Shown one piece after another: positions 24,196 to 36,888 of a DNA stretch of 64,000 nucleotides. The notes beneath the pieces were generated by a model. That model made no database searches, was not told where the DNA came from, and saw only the letters and a program-made list of their open reading frames with translations. The stretch lies in assembly GCF_033568475.1 (NCBI RefSeq), contig NC_133123.1:128188930-128252929 (forward strand), written 5' to 3'. Within the stretch, counting starts at the first letter, position 1. Every line of letters starts with the position of its first letter. The stretch comes from Henckelia pumila. Lineage: Eukaryota > Streptophyta > Magnoliopsida > Lamiales > Gesneriaceae. The position numbers and the translations under genes are program-made.

Positions 24196-24526
24196 ACTGT
24201 TGCATGCAGCATGAGCTGCACACAGTTTCATTTTTTTTAATTTATTTATTTTTTAAATAATAAAATGTGAAGCATTTGAATAAAAATGGCTTGTAGAAAT
24301 TAAAATTGGACTGAATAAAATTTGCAGATGTTGTTTTATATGATGTATTTTTGTTTATAAGTTTTCAAATTTTTGTGTTGCTTTGTTATATCAATTTATT
24401 TTTAGATAACATTGTAATATTATATTAAAATTAAATTAAACTTTTATTATTGTAAATTAATTATATTAGTTGTTATAAAATAAAATAATAAATCATTTTA
24501 TTTAATTGAGAAATAAATAAATAGTA

Positions 24527-24571
24527 AGGAAGTGGAAGTGGAAGTGGAAATGGAAGTGGAAGTGGAAGTGG
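24527..24571. repeat. GAAGTG hexanucleotide repeat
   Basis: About seven units of GGAAGTG-type repeat with one GGAAATG variant; copy 1 (13508-13539) has fewer units. Confidence 0.9.
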
Positions 24572-24676
24572 GGTGCACAAATATTTGGGTGTTGTGATAT
24601 TTGATTATAGAATGTGTAATATTTGAAAGATGACGTGGAATAATAAGTCTACAAATATTTCGGAGAAGTCAAAAAT

Positions 24677-24842
24677 TTTTGTGAGACGATCTCACGGGTT
24701 AATTTTGTGAGATGAATTTTTTATTTGAATTACTCATGAAAAAATTATTTTTTATGCCAAAAATATTACTTCTTACTATAAACATGGTAAGATTGATCTG
24801 TCTCAAAGATAAATATCCAAAAGACCGTCTCACAAGAGATTA
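24677..24842. mobile_element. GTGAGACG-type MITE (copy 2)
   Basis: Ends TTTTGTGAGACGATCTCACG and CGTCTCACAAGAG. Counterpart of 13643-13812. Confidence 0.65.
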
Positions 24843-25364
24843 CTCGAGGGAGAAATGTTTTCATTGTTGTGAATGTCCTTATTAAAGTTGCAAAGAAGTC
24901 AAAAGCATGAAGTACATGGAAGCTAAAAAAATAGTTGGTTTTTTTTTTTAAATATGAACGAATGGACTCACTCGATTCATATCAGTCATGAGTCATGTCT
25001 CTGAGAGTTTGAGTGCCAATTAATTATGTCAAGAAATCCCATGACTTGAACCCAATTTGATTAATTTCGGTAAGAAAAAGTTTGTTAAAACTGCTTTAAT
25101 TTTTTTTTCTTTTAAAAATTTTACGAAACCAAAAATTTTTCAACTGTAAATGTACTTAAACTGCATACAATTTATAATGAACTAATGTCTTTTAGACTCT
25201 GATTTGACACCAATCATTTTCTTTAGTAAACAGTTTGAAAGGTGTTTATCACCAAAAAAAAAATCCATTAATGAACCACAAACTTACAGAAGATGTTAAT
25301 GTAAAGAACATTAATTACTTATAATCTCCAGCAAATAATGACCAACTTATATTTTATTTATCAT

Positions 25365-25488
25365 AGTGAGACGGTCTTACGGATCAAGTTCGTAGATGAA
25401 TATCTTATTTAAGTTATTCATAAAAAATATTATTTTTTATGCAAAAAATATTGGTTTTATTATAAATATTCGTCTCACAAAAATACTC
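25365..25488. mobile_element. GTGAGACG-family MITE, shortened (copy 2)
   Basis: Begins GTGAGACGGTCTTACGG and ends near CGTCTCACAAAAATA. Counterpart of 14331-14447. Confidence 0.55.
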
Positions 25489-25735
25489 TTAATTTATTAT
25501 ATTGAAGTTTATCTACGTTTTATTGGATTTGATTTATATTTAAATCATTAATAGCGAATGTCACTAAATTTGAGTCAGGCCAGAAAGGGTGAAGGCCCAT
25601 TAAATCCTTGAAAATATTATAAATAGGTCAATGTTATCGCATTAAAGTGATATCCTCTATTAAAAGTTTTTAATTTTTGTAAGTATATATTTTGGATTGA
25701 TCAATGACTTGATCATCGGAGAGTTTTCGTCGAAT

Positions 25736-27431
25736 ATCTTCCGATGCATCTAGCCTCATTTCATGACATAGGTGATAACCTCAAATTTCATTTGCGTGGA
25801 CGCTGAAAAACTTCCAAATTTTTGAGTCAATATCCCTTTACATGCAAGCAAAAGGCAGCCATCTACCAAAGCAAAAAGGATAGCCTTCATTGATTTTTCA
25901 CTTTTAATCTCTCAACCACATTTAGAGGTTGGAATACAAATTGTTGGTGAAAATGAGATTTCCACATCTCACCAATCTTAATTATGAGAATCTTGATTTC
26001 AAAATTATAACACCATCTTCACTCGTATGCCACATAACTATGGTATGTTGAGATTATCTCAATTGCTCCAACTAGCCGGATAATTGTTTTTTTTTTGTAA
26101 AATATAAATATTTATGTGATATAATAATTTTTTCCATGAAATTTTTTGAATTAGATTCACATATCATCATTTTTTGTTAGAATTATAATTTTAAAAAATG
26201 TTTCATTCAAACATTTAAATTAAAGGAGTAGATAGGAGAGTAAATTGAGGTATTAAAGAACTTTATCTCAACGCTCATGAGGTACTAAATGTTTGATCTG
26301 TTATATATTTGACTATTTGAATGATCCCTCGAATTCCACGAAACTTTTAACATGATAATTCGAAATGCGTGCAACCCAAAATTCACACGTCGATCTTCTT
26401 AATTGCAGTGTAATTTACATTTGTCTTAATTGAATTAAAAAAATGATTATCAAAATCAAATAATCAGATACTTAAATAGCTAGACACATTGTTACATTTA
26501 TTTGTTACATGTAATTATAATAAAAGTACTTCAACAGACAATTAAGAAACATAGTTGGGATGTCAAATGAAATTAAATCTATATTAAATAGGCTATGGTA
26601 TCTCATTATTAGTGTTTAATGGCCAATGGTATTTATTTATTATACATTAAATTAAATTAAAAGCATTGAAATACAGATATATGTATCATATCCGACAAAA
26701 TTATACTCCAATTTAGACGATAAAACTTGAATAATTTGCACATGAAATGCTTAAGCTTGACATCGACTTATATAGGTGCTCAATCACTCGAGCTTGAGCT
26801 AGAAATTTGATAATATATTAACGACCATCCTTTAGGCCAGTCTTTAAAATATCTAATAAATCGTTTGACGTGAATGATAAGATATGCTTACACATTCTTA
26901 TTTCATACAATATTTAGTTTAGGTTTTACAAATGATTAGTATATCGAAAAATAAGTACGACACATGTCGATGTCTAAATGGTCGATCCCAACTATACACA
27001 GGACTGAAAGAAGAATCAGCTACCCCTCGTGAAAAGATTAAATACCAACGGCAAATTTGCGAAAGGCAGCAGTTACTAAGACTACTGCTCATTCATTACA
27101 CACACCAGTAGAGGCCATTTTTCTCTCCAAAAACACACACAGTTTTATCTATCACCCCTTTAATTTTATTTACTCCTCCTCACATGTTCTTCCCTTTATA
27201 GAACAAACATCGTTCACATTTTCTTGAAAAGGCCTTCCGTATTCTGTGTTTCAAGAAATGGGTTTCGGAGATTACAAGACATGAATCGAGGACTCTGGGT
27301 AATTTGCGGGGTTTGATCGTGCCATATTTCTAAAAGATTTTTTCCTTTTTCTTTTTTGCACTGGTGGGATGTTTCATAATTTTGCCTTTTTTTTTCTTTG
27401 TTTTGAAGGTGTATGATCATTTGCGCTGAAA
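25736..27431. other. Intergenic DNA and upstream region of the IQD gene
   Basis: No repeat recognised from 25736 to about 26980. CT-rich, CACA-rich text at 27100-27200 fits a plant 5' leader. A possible 5'-UTR intron may run from about 27300 (GGGTAATTTG) to about 27408 (TTTTGAAG). The leader is inferred only from composition and position. Confidence 0.5.
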
Positions 27432-30045
27432 ATGGGGAAGAAAGGAAGTGGGTGGCTTTGGACGGTGAAGAAAGTTTTCAAGCAATCTCCTGGTAGAGAT
27501 TTGCCAGACAAGAAGGTTTGATCATTGTTCAGTAGATTTGATTCTGTGTAAATTTGATTTCTTTTTTTGTCATTTTTGTGTTGATGTAGTTGTTGATAAT
27601 CCAATTACAAGCACTGCAATCATGCAGTATTTGGTTTTATGGAGAGTTGAAACTTGTAATTTTTCACAAATTATGCATGAACGCTATGATCTACTGTGGC
27701 TGCCATTGTAACACAAGAGATTAGATATATAAAAGGGAAAGTTCTTGAAATTGTATTTGTACGTCCAGTCAAATTAAATGTTCAATTTTTAGGCCCATTT
27801 CTTGTTTGGACACATTTAGATTATATCCCTAGTGAGTGATTGATTGATTTTTAGTTTTTTATGAAATCGAAGCACATTAATTTCATGAAATTTGGGTCAT
27901 TCATATGGTCCCCTATCATTATGGACTGAAGGAAAAGTAGCAGGGGATCATGCCCTGTTGCTTTCTTTCCAACCTTGCTATTCCACATCAGATCACATTG
28001 ATAATCATGTGCTATTTGTTGATCGATCCCTTTTCGTATGATTGCAAAATATTTGATGTAATTTTAGAATATTATTTTGTCATTTTACACTTATTTTATG
28101 AAATCTGATGATTAGATCGCGTTTCGTTTGTTGTTTCTTGGTTTCTCATGAGGAAATGGCAGTGCCAAGACTGATGTCAATGATCTTGAAATTTTTACAC
28201 TCTGGGTTTCGTTGAATCGGAGAAATATGAATACATGCACATTAATTAATGTTTTTGTCACGGTGGATTAATTTTGTTGCTGAAGATATAACATGAGCTG
28301 ACTTACTACTTATTAGGCCTAAGAAAGTGCTGAATGTAACATGTTGTTTGTGAATTCCGGACAACTTTTCAGGTCGGTAATGAAGAAAAATGGCAGTGTG
28401 AAGCACCAGAGGTTGTATCCCTCGAGCATTTCCCTGCAGAAAGTTCTCCAGACCTGACAAATGGGGGGAGCGAGCACTCGTCTCCAGCGGCTGAGGATCA
28501 AGATCGTGCTATAGCCGTGGCTGCAGCAACCGCAGCAGCGGCTGAGGCAGCTGTTGCAGCAGCTCAGGCGGCTGCTAAAGTTGTTAGATTAGCTGGTTAT
28601 GGCCGCAAGTCAAAGGAAGAAAGGGCTTCAATTCTTATACAATCTTATTACAGAGGATATCTGGTAATTTTATCTGATCCATTTTACTTCCAGCAGCATA
28701 GAAATAACATTTATATAATGGTGATAATTGGTCCCAACAACACCATTACTTGAAAGAAGGATCTTACTCATTCTTAGTATAAAAGTCCTCCATCTCCCTA
28801 AAGTCTAAGCTTTGATACTCGAGAGGGATTCCTCTGTTTTTCCTATTTCTAGAAGTTCTATCAACAAAACTATTTCCCAATAAATATTTTTACTTATATC
28901 CAACTTTTAGGCAAGACGGGCATTGCGCGCTTTAAAGGGCTTGGTCAGGCTTCAAGCTCTAGTGAGGGGTCACAATGTGCGTAAGCAAGCGCAGATGACA
29001 ATGCGGTGTATGCAAGCTCTTGTACGGGTCCAGGCACGAGTCCGAGCGAATAGACTTCAGTTAATCCAGGAAAAGCTTCAATCCAAGCTTGAAAAAGAAG
29101 GCAGGCTTAAATCGGGTGGAGATCAACTCATGAAGAAAAGGAATCAAATAGAGAAGTTTGAGAATGGACAATGGGACAAGATGAATCAGAGTATGAGTAA
29201 GATAAGGGAAAGTTCTTCAAGAAAATTGCCTGATCTTGAAATGAGAAGGGAAAGGGCTCTAGCTTATGCTCTTGCTTACCAGGTTTGAAATTTTTAAGCA
29301 TTTGTTAATCTTCATTTTAACTGTTTCAAAGCTGAATCCTTCTCTATCATCGGCAAGAATCTTGAATGTTTTCTTGCATTTTATTTTATTGGTTGTGACC
29401 AAGTTAACGAACATTTGGCCTTACAATGTGATCCTGCAGCAAAACGAACACTTTCTACTTCAATCCCACATGAATGGGGACGGAACCGAACTCTATGAAC
29501 ACCGAACGAACAAGCCACCGTGGGGTTGGAACATGCTCGAGCAGTGGATGGCGGCTCAGCCATACTACCCCCGGCATAAGTTGGAGTGTGGAACCACCTT
29601 GGATGACATGTCTGAGAAAACAGTGGAAATGGATTATGTTACACAATTGGGCCTAGAAAATGTCAACATGGGCCGATTTAGGGGAGATTCTATCGATTCG
29701 AGCCCATATACAGACCGACAACCGCGACGATTGAGCTCCGATGATGTGCCTAGCTACATGGCCCCAACTCAGTCCGCCAAAGCAAGAATCCGAAACCAAG
29801 GCCTGGCTAAGCAAAGAAGCCCGCCAACGGCCCAATGGAACTCATCCACCAGAACCGGAAACGGTTTCGGGCTGGGCTACGAGACATCGAGTTCGGGTGG
29901 AGGAACGACATATCAGGCACCGAGAAGCCCAAATCCAAAAGATAATAATCATGGGCCCGGTAAGTGGATCCGTAGCCCGGAATCAAGTAGTGAGGAGAGG
30001 GCCTTGGTTAGTGCCATGCAAGGTTGGAGACGTAGTTTTGCCTAA
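27432..30045 (+). CDS. IQD (IQ67-domain) calmodulin-binding protein
   Basis: Four exons joined by GT-AG introns, all phase 0: 27432-27515, 28373-28663, 28911-29282, 29440-30045, giving about 450 residues. The N-terminus [16 protein letters not shown] is basic and typical of the family. An Ala-rich helix (about residues 80-100) precedes the IQ67 region (about 113-180) with three IQ-like motifs: [25 protein letters not shown] and [11 protein letters not shown]. The intron between GYL and ARR inside IQ67 is the conserved IQD intron. Exon 4 has the [11 protein letters not shown] segment and a C-terminal [14 protein letters not shown] motif (DUF4005). IQD proteins are plant scaffold proteins that bind calmodulin and commonly associate with microtubules, membranes or the nucleus. 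The first ATG of the open exon was chosen as start. No defects seen. The exact IQD number cannot be assigned. Confidence 0.93.
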
Positions 30046-30178
30046 ATTTTTGAATATTTCTTTTTAATTAATGTGATGAAAGCATAATGTTTGTTAATAA
30101 GTTAATATGTTTGTTTATTTATAAACTATAATGCCTAATAATGTTGTGAAATACGTGTATGTGGATGGATATTTATTA
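30046..30178. other. 3' flank of the IQD gene
   Basis: Short AT-rich stretch, probably the 3' UTR and end of the transcript. No canonical AATAAA seen. Confidence 0.4.
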
Positions 30179-31250
30179 AGGGTCTGTTTGGTTTGAATGA
30201 TAGGATAGTGAAAGGATATGTAATTGAAGTGATAATATATTGAGATGTAAGGACAAATAATGTATCGTGATAAAATATATGATGTTTGGTATGATTTTAA
30301 TATGATTGATTAATTTTGTGTATTACCCCGAAATGACAAAAATACCCCCAATAATAAAAAAAAATATAATAACTAGTATAAATAATAATAAATGAAAATA
30401 AATGTGATAATAATATGATGATATTAATATTAGTAACAACATTGTCATAAATTTTAAAATTTTATTTTTTTATTATGCAGTTTAATTCTCATTTTAACTT
30501 TTAAGAATATGAAATATTTTTATAATAAATAGTGATGGAACTCTTAATATTTTTATTATTTGAAATTTAAATTATTTTTTAATTTTTAAATTTAATTTAA
30601 ATATTAATATTCATTATTTTTATTATTTTATTGATATGTATTTCTTACTTAAAACGTATACTTCATCTTAACTATATTTGTCAATATTAGTTAAATAAAT
30701 TTGTTTCTTATCATCCATCAATAATTTGTTCTTATTAGATAATGGTATAATTAATATAATATTATTAAATGAATTCATATTACTTTAATTAATATTTCTC
30801 ATTATTTTATTATTTATTATTTATTTTTAATTAATCAATTTATATGTTATTATTCTCGTTAATAATATTATCTGAAAAATAAATTAAAATTAAAAAATGG
30901 GTAGTAAATCTGTTCATTGGGTTTAGCACAATTTTCGAAAAGAACATATATTATTATTATTAATTTTGAAGATTTCATTCACTCCCAGTAGCGTATTGTA
31001 CAAGACAAACAATTTGAAATTTTTTTTTGAATTTTATATTTATTTATAAAGGGTAGAATAGTAAATATGCACTTTATCCTTGCCCCAACATAAATAATCA
31101 CGTGGCTCAGCAGGGTTAAATTATCTGCCATTTTAGGTGTACAGTGCGGGCCGTTGACGGGCCATTGAGATAGCCAAAAAACGTACCAAACAAATGATAA
31201 TGACTGATTATTAATTAATCAACCCCTTATCTTATCTACCAAACAGGCCC
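30179..31250. mobile_element. PIF/Harbinger-type MITE (about 1.07 kb)
   Basis: Ends GGGTCTGTTTGGT and ACCAAACAGGCCC (one mismatch) are flanked by TTA (30176-30178, 31251-31253). The interior is very AT-rich with no transposase. It starts about 130 bp after the IQD stop codon and could affect the 3' end of that transcript. Confidence 0.75.
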
Positions 31251-33534
31251 TTAGTTGTTGAACTTGTAAAATTTCATCTTATTATCGACAATAATGGAAA
31301 ATTGATGTATCACATATTGTTTCAAACTTTTGAATTTCGTGACCAATCCAAAATGGATATTAAAATTTTTATTTATTTTCTAAAATTCCGGTCGAAATTT
31401 AGAATTTCCTAGAAAGATACCACACAAACGTACTTCCAAGTTCGATTACATGTATATTGAGTGGGTTTTCTTTTTTCTTTCAAGTATCAAGGTATACATA
31501 TCAATGGCCAACCTGTCATGGTTATTCAGCGTATTCGAGTAAGTGGAGTAGATAAATATTTAACTCTTAATAATAAGTTTGTTTTTTTCTACCATCACTT
31601 TCTCGACCAAATATGTTGGTCATGGGGTTTACTCAGTATGTATCAAATGGCAACGACCACGGATTCTATCTTACAAAAAATTAAAACTATATATATGTTG
31701 ATTTGATTTTTTTTATATATATAATTTCAAACGATTAAGTTGATTTATCTTAAGCATGTTTTATAATATTAAATTACAATTAAAATTTGAAGTTACTAAT
31801 ATAGATTGAACTAGCTAGTACGTGGTCGGTGGTTATTACAAATTAAAAAAAAATTGGCCATGTATGATTGTCGGTGAAAAGAGAGACATAAAGTAATAAT
31901 TTTTAGTTTCTATAAACAGATAATCTTTACGGGGATCGCTTGCTTTATACATGCAAATTGCAATCCAATAATAATGTGATTCCTTTTCCAGCTTTGAATT
32001 GTCCACAGACTCGGACGCCCGTGACAGATCTTAGAAATTTCATTATTTCAAAACTAATTAAACGAAAAAATTTCAAAGAAAATATTACAACTTGTGGTCT
32101 CGAACTCGAGATTTATCTATATCAATGGATGGTAGTGCTTTTTATGTCTAGTTGCTAAGTGCTAACTGGTCCTAACTAATGGAATCAGTCTAATTTGTAT
32201 GTACAAGACACAATAATAATTATAAAAATAACAGTATAAATTATTATTTTTGTGGTACTTTTTCTCGAAACTTTCTTTCTTCTTTTCTTTTAATTGCTTC
32301 GGGCATTTATAGCATGATTAAAGAGGATGACAAATTATTATTATTTCATTAAGTACTCATCTAACTTAGAGTTTGGTGGGCCAACGTAACTTCTAAGTCA
32401 TTTAAAATTTATTGGAAGCTAGATCTTTTAATTTACATAGGTTTCTACAAACTATTTGCTATAAAATAATTTATAATAGTTAAACTAAGTTTATAAGATT
32501 TTATAAGCTATTTAAAAAACGTAGGATTATATCTTCTTCTTTTTTTTTTGGAAACCATTATATCTTCATTTTTAAGATCATATAAATTTATTCTTCACTA
32601 CTAAAAAATCCTACAATCTCTTTTTCCTCAGTCACTCGATTTTTTTGGTCTTACTTCATCTAGTTCACTTTTGACATCACCCAAATTTTATTAGTTTTAC
32701 TTGGCACATACTTTTAGAAAAAATTTATAAGTTTTTTAAAAGCATATAAGCTCTAATCAAACACTTAAGTTACATCTTTCGCATTTAATAGCAATGACTC
32801 AGAGAAAATTGTGCGTATTTGGTTTATTTTAGAGCGGGTAATTTTTACTATGTAAGTTAAATTGTGTGAGACTTTATTAAATTTGGCAAATATTATTAAT
32901 TATTCATGAATATGTATTTGTACAGCTTGTGATTAGATAGTGATATTTAAATTAAAAAATATCATGCAACTATACAAGATTATATGATTTAAGAAATTGT
33001 AAAAAGTGAACTATATAAACTGAAAATTGTAGTTGGAAGTGCAAAAATTGAATGAAAACTCAAGCTTAGGAAAAATAATGAAAATGAAAAGATCGCATTT
33101 CATTCATTTATTTTTTTATGACGGTGGAAAAAGAACGAGAATTAAAAGATCTCGTTTGATTTTCGTTTAGGGAATGAATTAAATGAGTGTGGGGAAAGAA
33201 AATGAAATATTGAGATGGTTTCTTTGGTGTCCCTATCGTCATCATATAAATGATCATCATATGTTAAATGCATATTTATAATAACGATAATGTCACCAAT
33301 TAAGTTGGATAGAGAAAAATCCACGTATTTTTAATATATGTATATGAGAGACCCTAAACTTATTACGAGTCATTTACGACTAACATCATTTAAAAAAAAA
33401 TATGAAGTACTGTTAATAAAAACATATCTTTCTGTTTTCTTAAAATTACTTAATTCATTGTACTTTTGAAAATGGTTTCAAGGGTTTCTACAAGATAATT
33501 TTTTTCTACTAAATAGAGATATAATTAGGCACCG
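31251..33534. other. Gene-free AT-rich DNA
   Basis: No convincing gene. The open frames at 31461-31706 and 31940-32158 lack recognisable domains. A decayed relative of the TTA-type MITEs may end near 32766 (AAGCTCTAATCAAACACTTA). Confidence 0.6.
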
Positions 33535-33537
33535 TTT

Positions 33538-33909
33538 GGTTCGAGGATAGGATAAATAATACTTGGATAAGTAATATAATGTAATATAAAATAAATAGAA
33601 AATGATAGTTAATTTAGTATTTGATTTGATTGATAGATTATAGTTTATTTGATTTGATTGATTGGATTTTGTATTAAAAATTTAAATTACCATTTTGTCC
33701 TTTTAAGAATAAATAAAATATGAATAATATTATTTATAAGGGTAATATAGTAACTTAAATTCAGTGATTTGATTGATTAATAAATGATTAATTATTTGAT
33801 TGATGTAAAATAAATAATTAATAGATGAATAAATAATATGACGAAAAAAACGCGGGATTGGATAGGATAAATTATACAAGTACTAATTATACTTGTACCA
33901 AACGGTACA
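33538..33909. mobile_element. PIF/Harbinger (Tourist-like) MITE (372 bp)
   Basis: Ends GGCACCGTTTGGTTC and GTACCAAACGGTACA are near inverse, flanked by TTA at 33535-33537 and 33910-33912. Interior repeats GATAGGATAAAT near both ends. Confidence 0.75.
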
Positions 33910-34047
33910 TTATAGTATAATTATTTGATGATAATAATCTACGTAATTAATATCATCCATGAAATAATGTACTATTATAAACAGTTAAATTCAAGCTACC
34001 ATAAAACATCTCTTAAAGTGAATGATAAATAATTGATTGATTATCCA

Positions 34048-34622
34048 TAGACATGTCAATTCGGTCCGGCCCGCCCCAACCCGCCTTGGCCCGCCATTAG
34101 GCGGGGCGCCGGGGAGGCGCGGGCCGGACCAAATTGGAGGGTTGGGAATATCCCACCCAACCCAACCCTTCATGGGTTGTGGGTTGGGCGGGCCAACCCG
34201 CCAAAAAATCAAAAAATATTTTTTTAAAAAAATAAATTTAAAAAATTATATATAAACAATTATAAATGACATACATATTTAAAAAATCATTCAAAATAAA
34301 TAAATCATTATAAATAATATAAATTTTTAAAATTAATCAATTAAACATAAGTTATAATAAATTATATAAGTCATTTAGAACTTATAATCATATATAAAAT
34401 ATTTCAAACAATATAAATTGTTCAAAATTTATCAATCATACGTTAATACATAAAATATTTAAAATATTAATTATAATAAAAACTTTTTAAAAAAATTGGC
34501 GGCCCGGCCCGCAGCCCAAACGGGCCAGCCCATTTCGGCCCACCCCTAAACGGGCTGCCAATTCTTCAACCCAACCCGCCATTTTTTAATGGCGGGAGGG
34601 CCAACCCGAATTGACATCTCTA
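34048..34622. mobile_element. hAT-type MITE with GC-rich ends (575 bp)
   Basis: Inverted ends TAGACATGTCAATTC and GAATTGACATCTCTA with a perfect 8-bp target duplication ATTATCCA (34040-34047 and 34623-34630), the hAT signature. About 120 bases at each end are rich in GGCCCGCC and AACCCGCC motifs around an AT-rich core. The open frames over the GC-rich ends are composition artefacts. Confidence 0.9.
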
Positions 34623-34630
34623 ATTATCCA

Positions 34631-36885
34631 TTTTGTTTTCTACAATGGTTGACTCAATTTATATAAAATATTATGTCATTCACCGTTGTATATGTTATCC
34701 AAATAAGTTGATTTATATATTATTCTCATATTATTATATATGCATCCTTCGTCATCTTATCCACGAGTCAAGCGGTGTAGGATATTACTCCAACAGACTA
34801 ACAGTCGATCCAATGATCCATGTTTTGCTACATTAGCATTATCAACATTATTATTAATCATATATTGAGATATGAGCTCTTAGATACGAGATTGAGTAAT
34901 TTTATCATTGATTTGAATTGTAGAACCAAATATTTGACAATCGTATCAGAATTCAGAGGTTATATACCAATTAAAATTCCTTACTTTAGTTTTTAAATTC
35001 ATTCTGGAAATAAGTGTTCGAATGTGAAAATAATCAAAATCCAAAAATAAAATTATTCAGAATTGATTTTCCTTCGAGTACACTTTGTTGTCATGACTAA
35101 AAGGAAGTTAGGCCATGCAATATTACTGTCAATATTTACAGTCACGTCATACACAGTTACACACCACGAAAATCAAAGATTTGGGGCTCAAATTTCGTAC
35201 CCAATTTTAAGGTGTGTTTAGATGTTTAAAAAATTGAATTTGGAATTGGATTTAGATTTGAAATTGGAATTGGATTTTAAATTCACGAAATTAGAATTTC
35301 ATTTTGGTGTTTAGCAAAAATTTAAAATATATTTTGAAATTTAATTGTATAAATTTTGGATAAATGATATTTTTTTAAAAAATTTATAAAGAAAACTTAA
35401 AATTTATAAGTAAAGTGTATAAATGTATTATTAAAATTAATTTTATTGTTTTATAAACTCAAATCCCAAAAAATTCCGTGAAATCCGACCAATTTTATCC
35501 AAATTTCACTTAACTAATTGAAATCATATGAAATCTCATCAAATATCAATCACATTTTGAAATCTCAACTTGTCAAATACTAAAACGATATTTTCAATTT
35601 CAAATCTCACTTAAATGCTATCTAATTCCACTAAAACGAAGAATGACCCCATTCTCGAAACAAATGTAGCATTGGAAGTATTAGCTAATGTAGTTAAACA
35701 AAAAAAACACTATTTCCGTCTCATTCATTTAGATTATGCATATTTTTACGTAGATTAAGAAAGTGTTTGAAAACGTAAATTTTGTAAATCAATTTTTCAT
35801 TTTGTCTTTATTTAATGAAAATTTTAATAAAATAAAATAATTATACAAATAGTCAATTATATCAATTTAATATGGATAAAATGGTAAAGAAAATAGGAAA
35901 AATAACATTAAATATGAAAACAAAACTATATACTTGGAAAGGATGAAAAAAAAGAGAGTAGTCTAAAAGAGTATGACGCAGAGGATATTCTAAAACAAAT
36001 TTTGATGTTCGAGTTATAGCAGTAAATGATTTTTTAGTCAACACTTCTTTTGATTTCCTTTGAATACCGCAATTGACCTAATTAATGCGATTTGAAGACT
36101 GCCACGTTAGCCTAATAGTTTATTTAGTGCATATAAATAGGTAACGAGAATTGACCTTATAACTGAATTATATTATCTTATCCAAATTTGTAGACATGGA
36201 GACTAGTATGAGTATATTTATACACATATAAAACTGGGATTTTTTTTTTGAGAGTATAAAACTAGGATTTTAAGGGGACAACAAAACTATATTATTTAAT
36301 GTTTCCATTTTTTTTTTTACAAAACTATGTTATTTTATTTATGTTTCCATTGTTTTAGCAAAGGTTAGAAAGGCGTATACTATGTAGTTAGATTCCAAAA
36401 ATTATGATATTACGAGTTAATTTTGTGAAACGAATATCTTATTTGATTTGGTCCATGAAAAAATATTATTTTTATGTCAAATGTATTACTTTTAATTATA
36501 ATTATAGGCAGATCGATTCATCTCATCGATAATCCTAAAGGCACTATACTCATTTTACGTTCATCTAAAATCCTAAAGGGACTATACTCATTTTTGCATA
36601 AAAAGCACACTCTCTTTCTAAGTCTGGCTTAAGCATCGGAGTGGACCCGCACCTTGGTTGGGGAAGGATAGACTGTATATCGTCCTCATCAGCCCGATCA
36701 TCTCGTCAGACCCACTTCACTACTCTGATAGCCCGGACACTCATTTTTATCAAACATCATCATGTATTACTTTTGATTATAATTATAGGCAGATCGATTC
36801 ATCTCACCGATATAAATATTTGATATCATTTCTGGTCTCACAAAATTAATGCTCGAATAGGTTATTTTTAGAAACGAAGTTCGAC
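34631..36885. other. Gene-free DNA with MITE and LTR scraps
   Basis: Possible decayed repeat at 35210-35635 (GTGTGTTTAGATG at left, inverse-like AATCTCACTTAAATGC at right). A Stowaway-like stretch at about 35710-35960 (TTTCCGTCTCATTCATTTAG at left). GTGAGACG-type relics at about 36397-36540 and 36762-36842. An LTR scrap at about 36605-36740 (TTAAGCATCGGAGTGGACC) resembles the end of the LARD LTR at 53210. No gene. Confidence 0.5.
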
Positions 36886-36888
36886 TAA

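Larger units (their letters stand above)
20619..25735. repeat. Segmental duplication, copy 2
   Basis: Matches 6037-7620 then 11816-14697. It contains the Tat-like LTR fragment (to 21610), the copia RT scrap (21611-21656) and the first 545 bases of solo LTR B (21657-22201), joined through ACCT (22198-22201) to sequence matching 11816. At 20619 it shows CTATT uninterrupted where copy 1 has the chromovirus. Copy 2 has gained a 587-bp MITE and longer simple repeats. Confidence 0.92.

Noticed and set aside
28517-28753. Separate Ala-rich ORF
   Set aside because: It is exon 2 of the IQD gene read through its donor splice site.
34037-34255. Gly/Pro/Arg-rich open frames on both strands
   Set aside because: Composition artefact of the GC-rich end of the hAT-type MITE.
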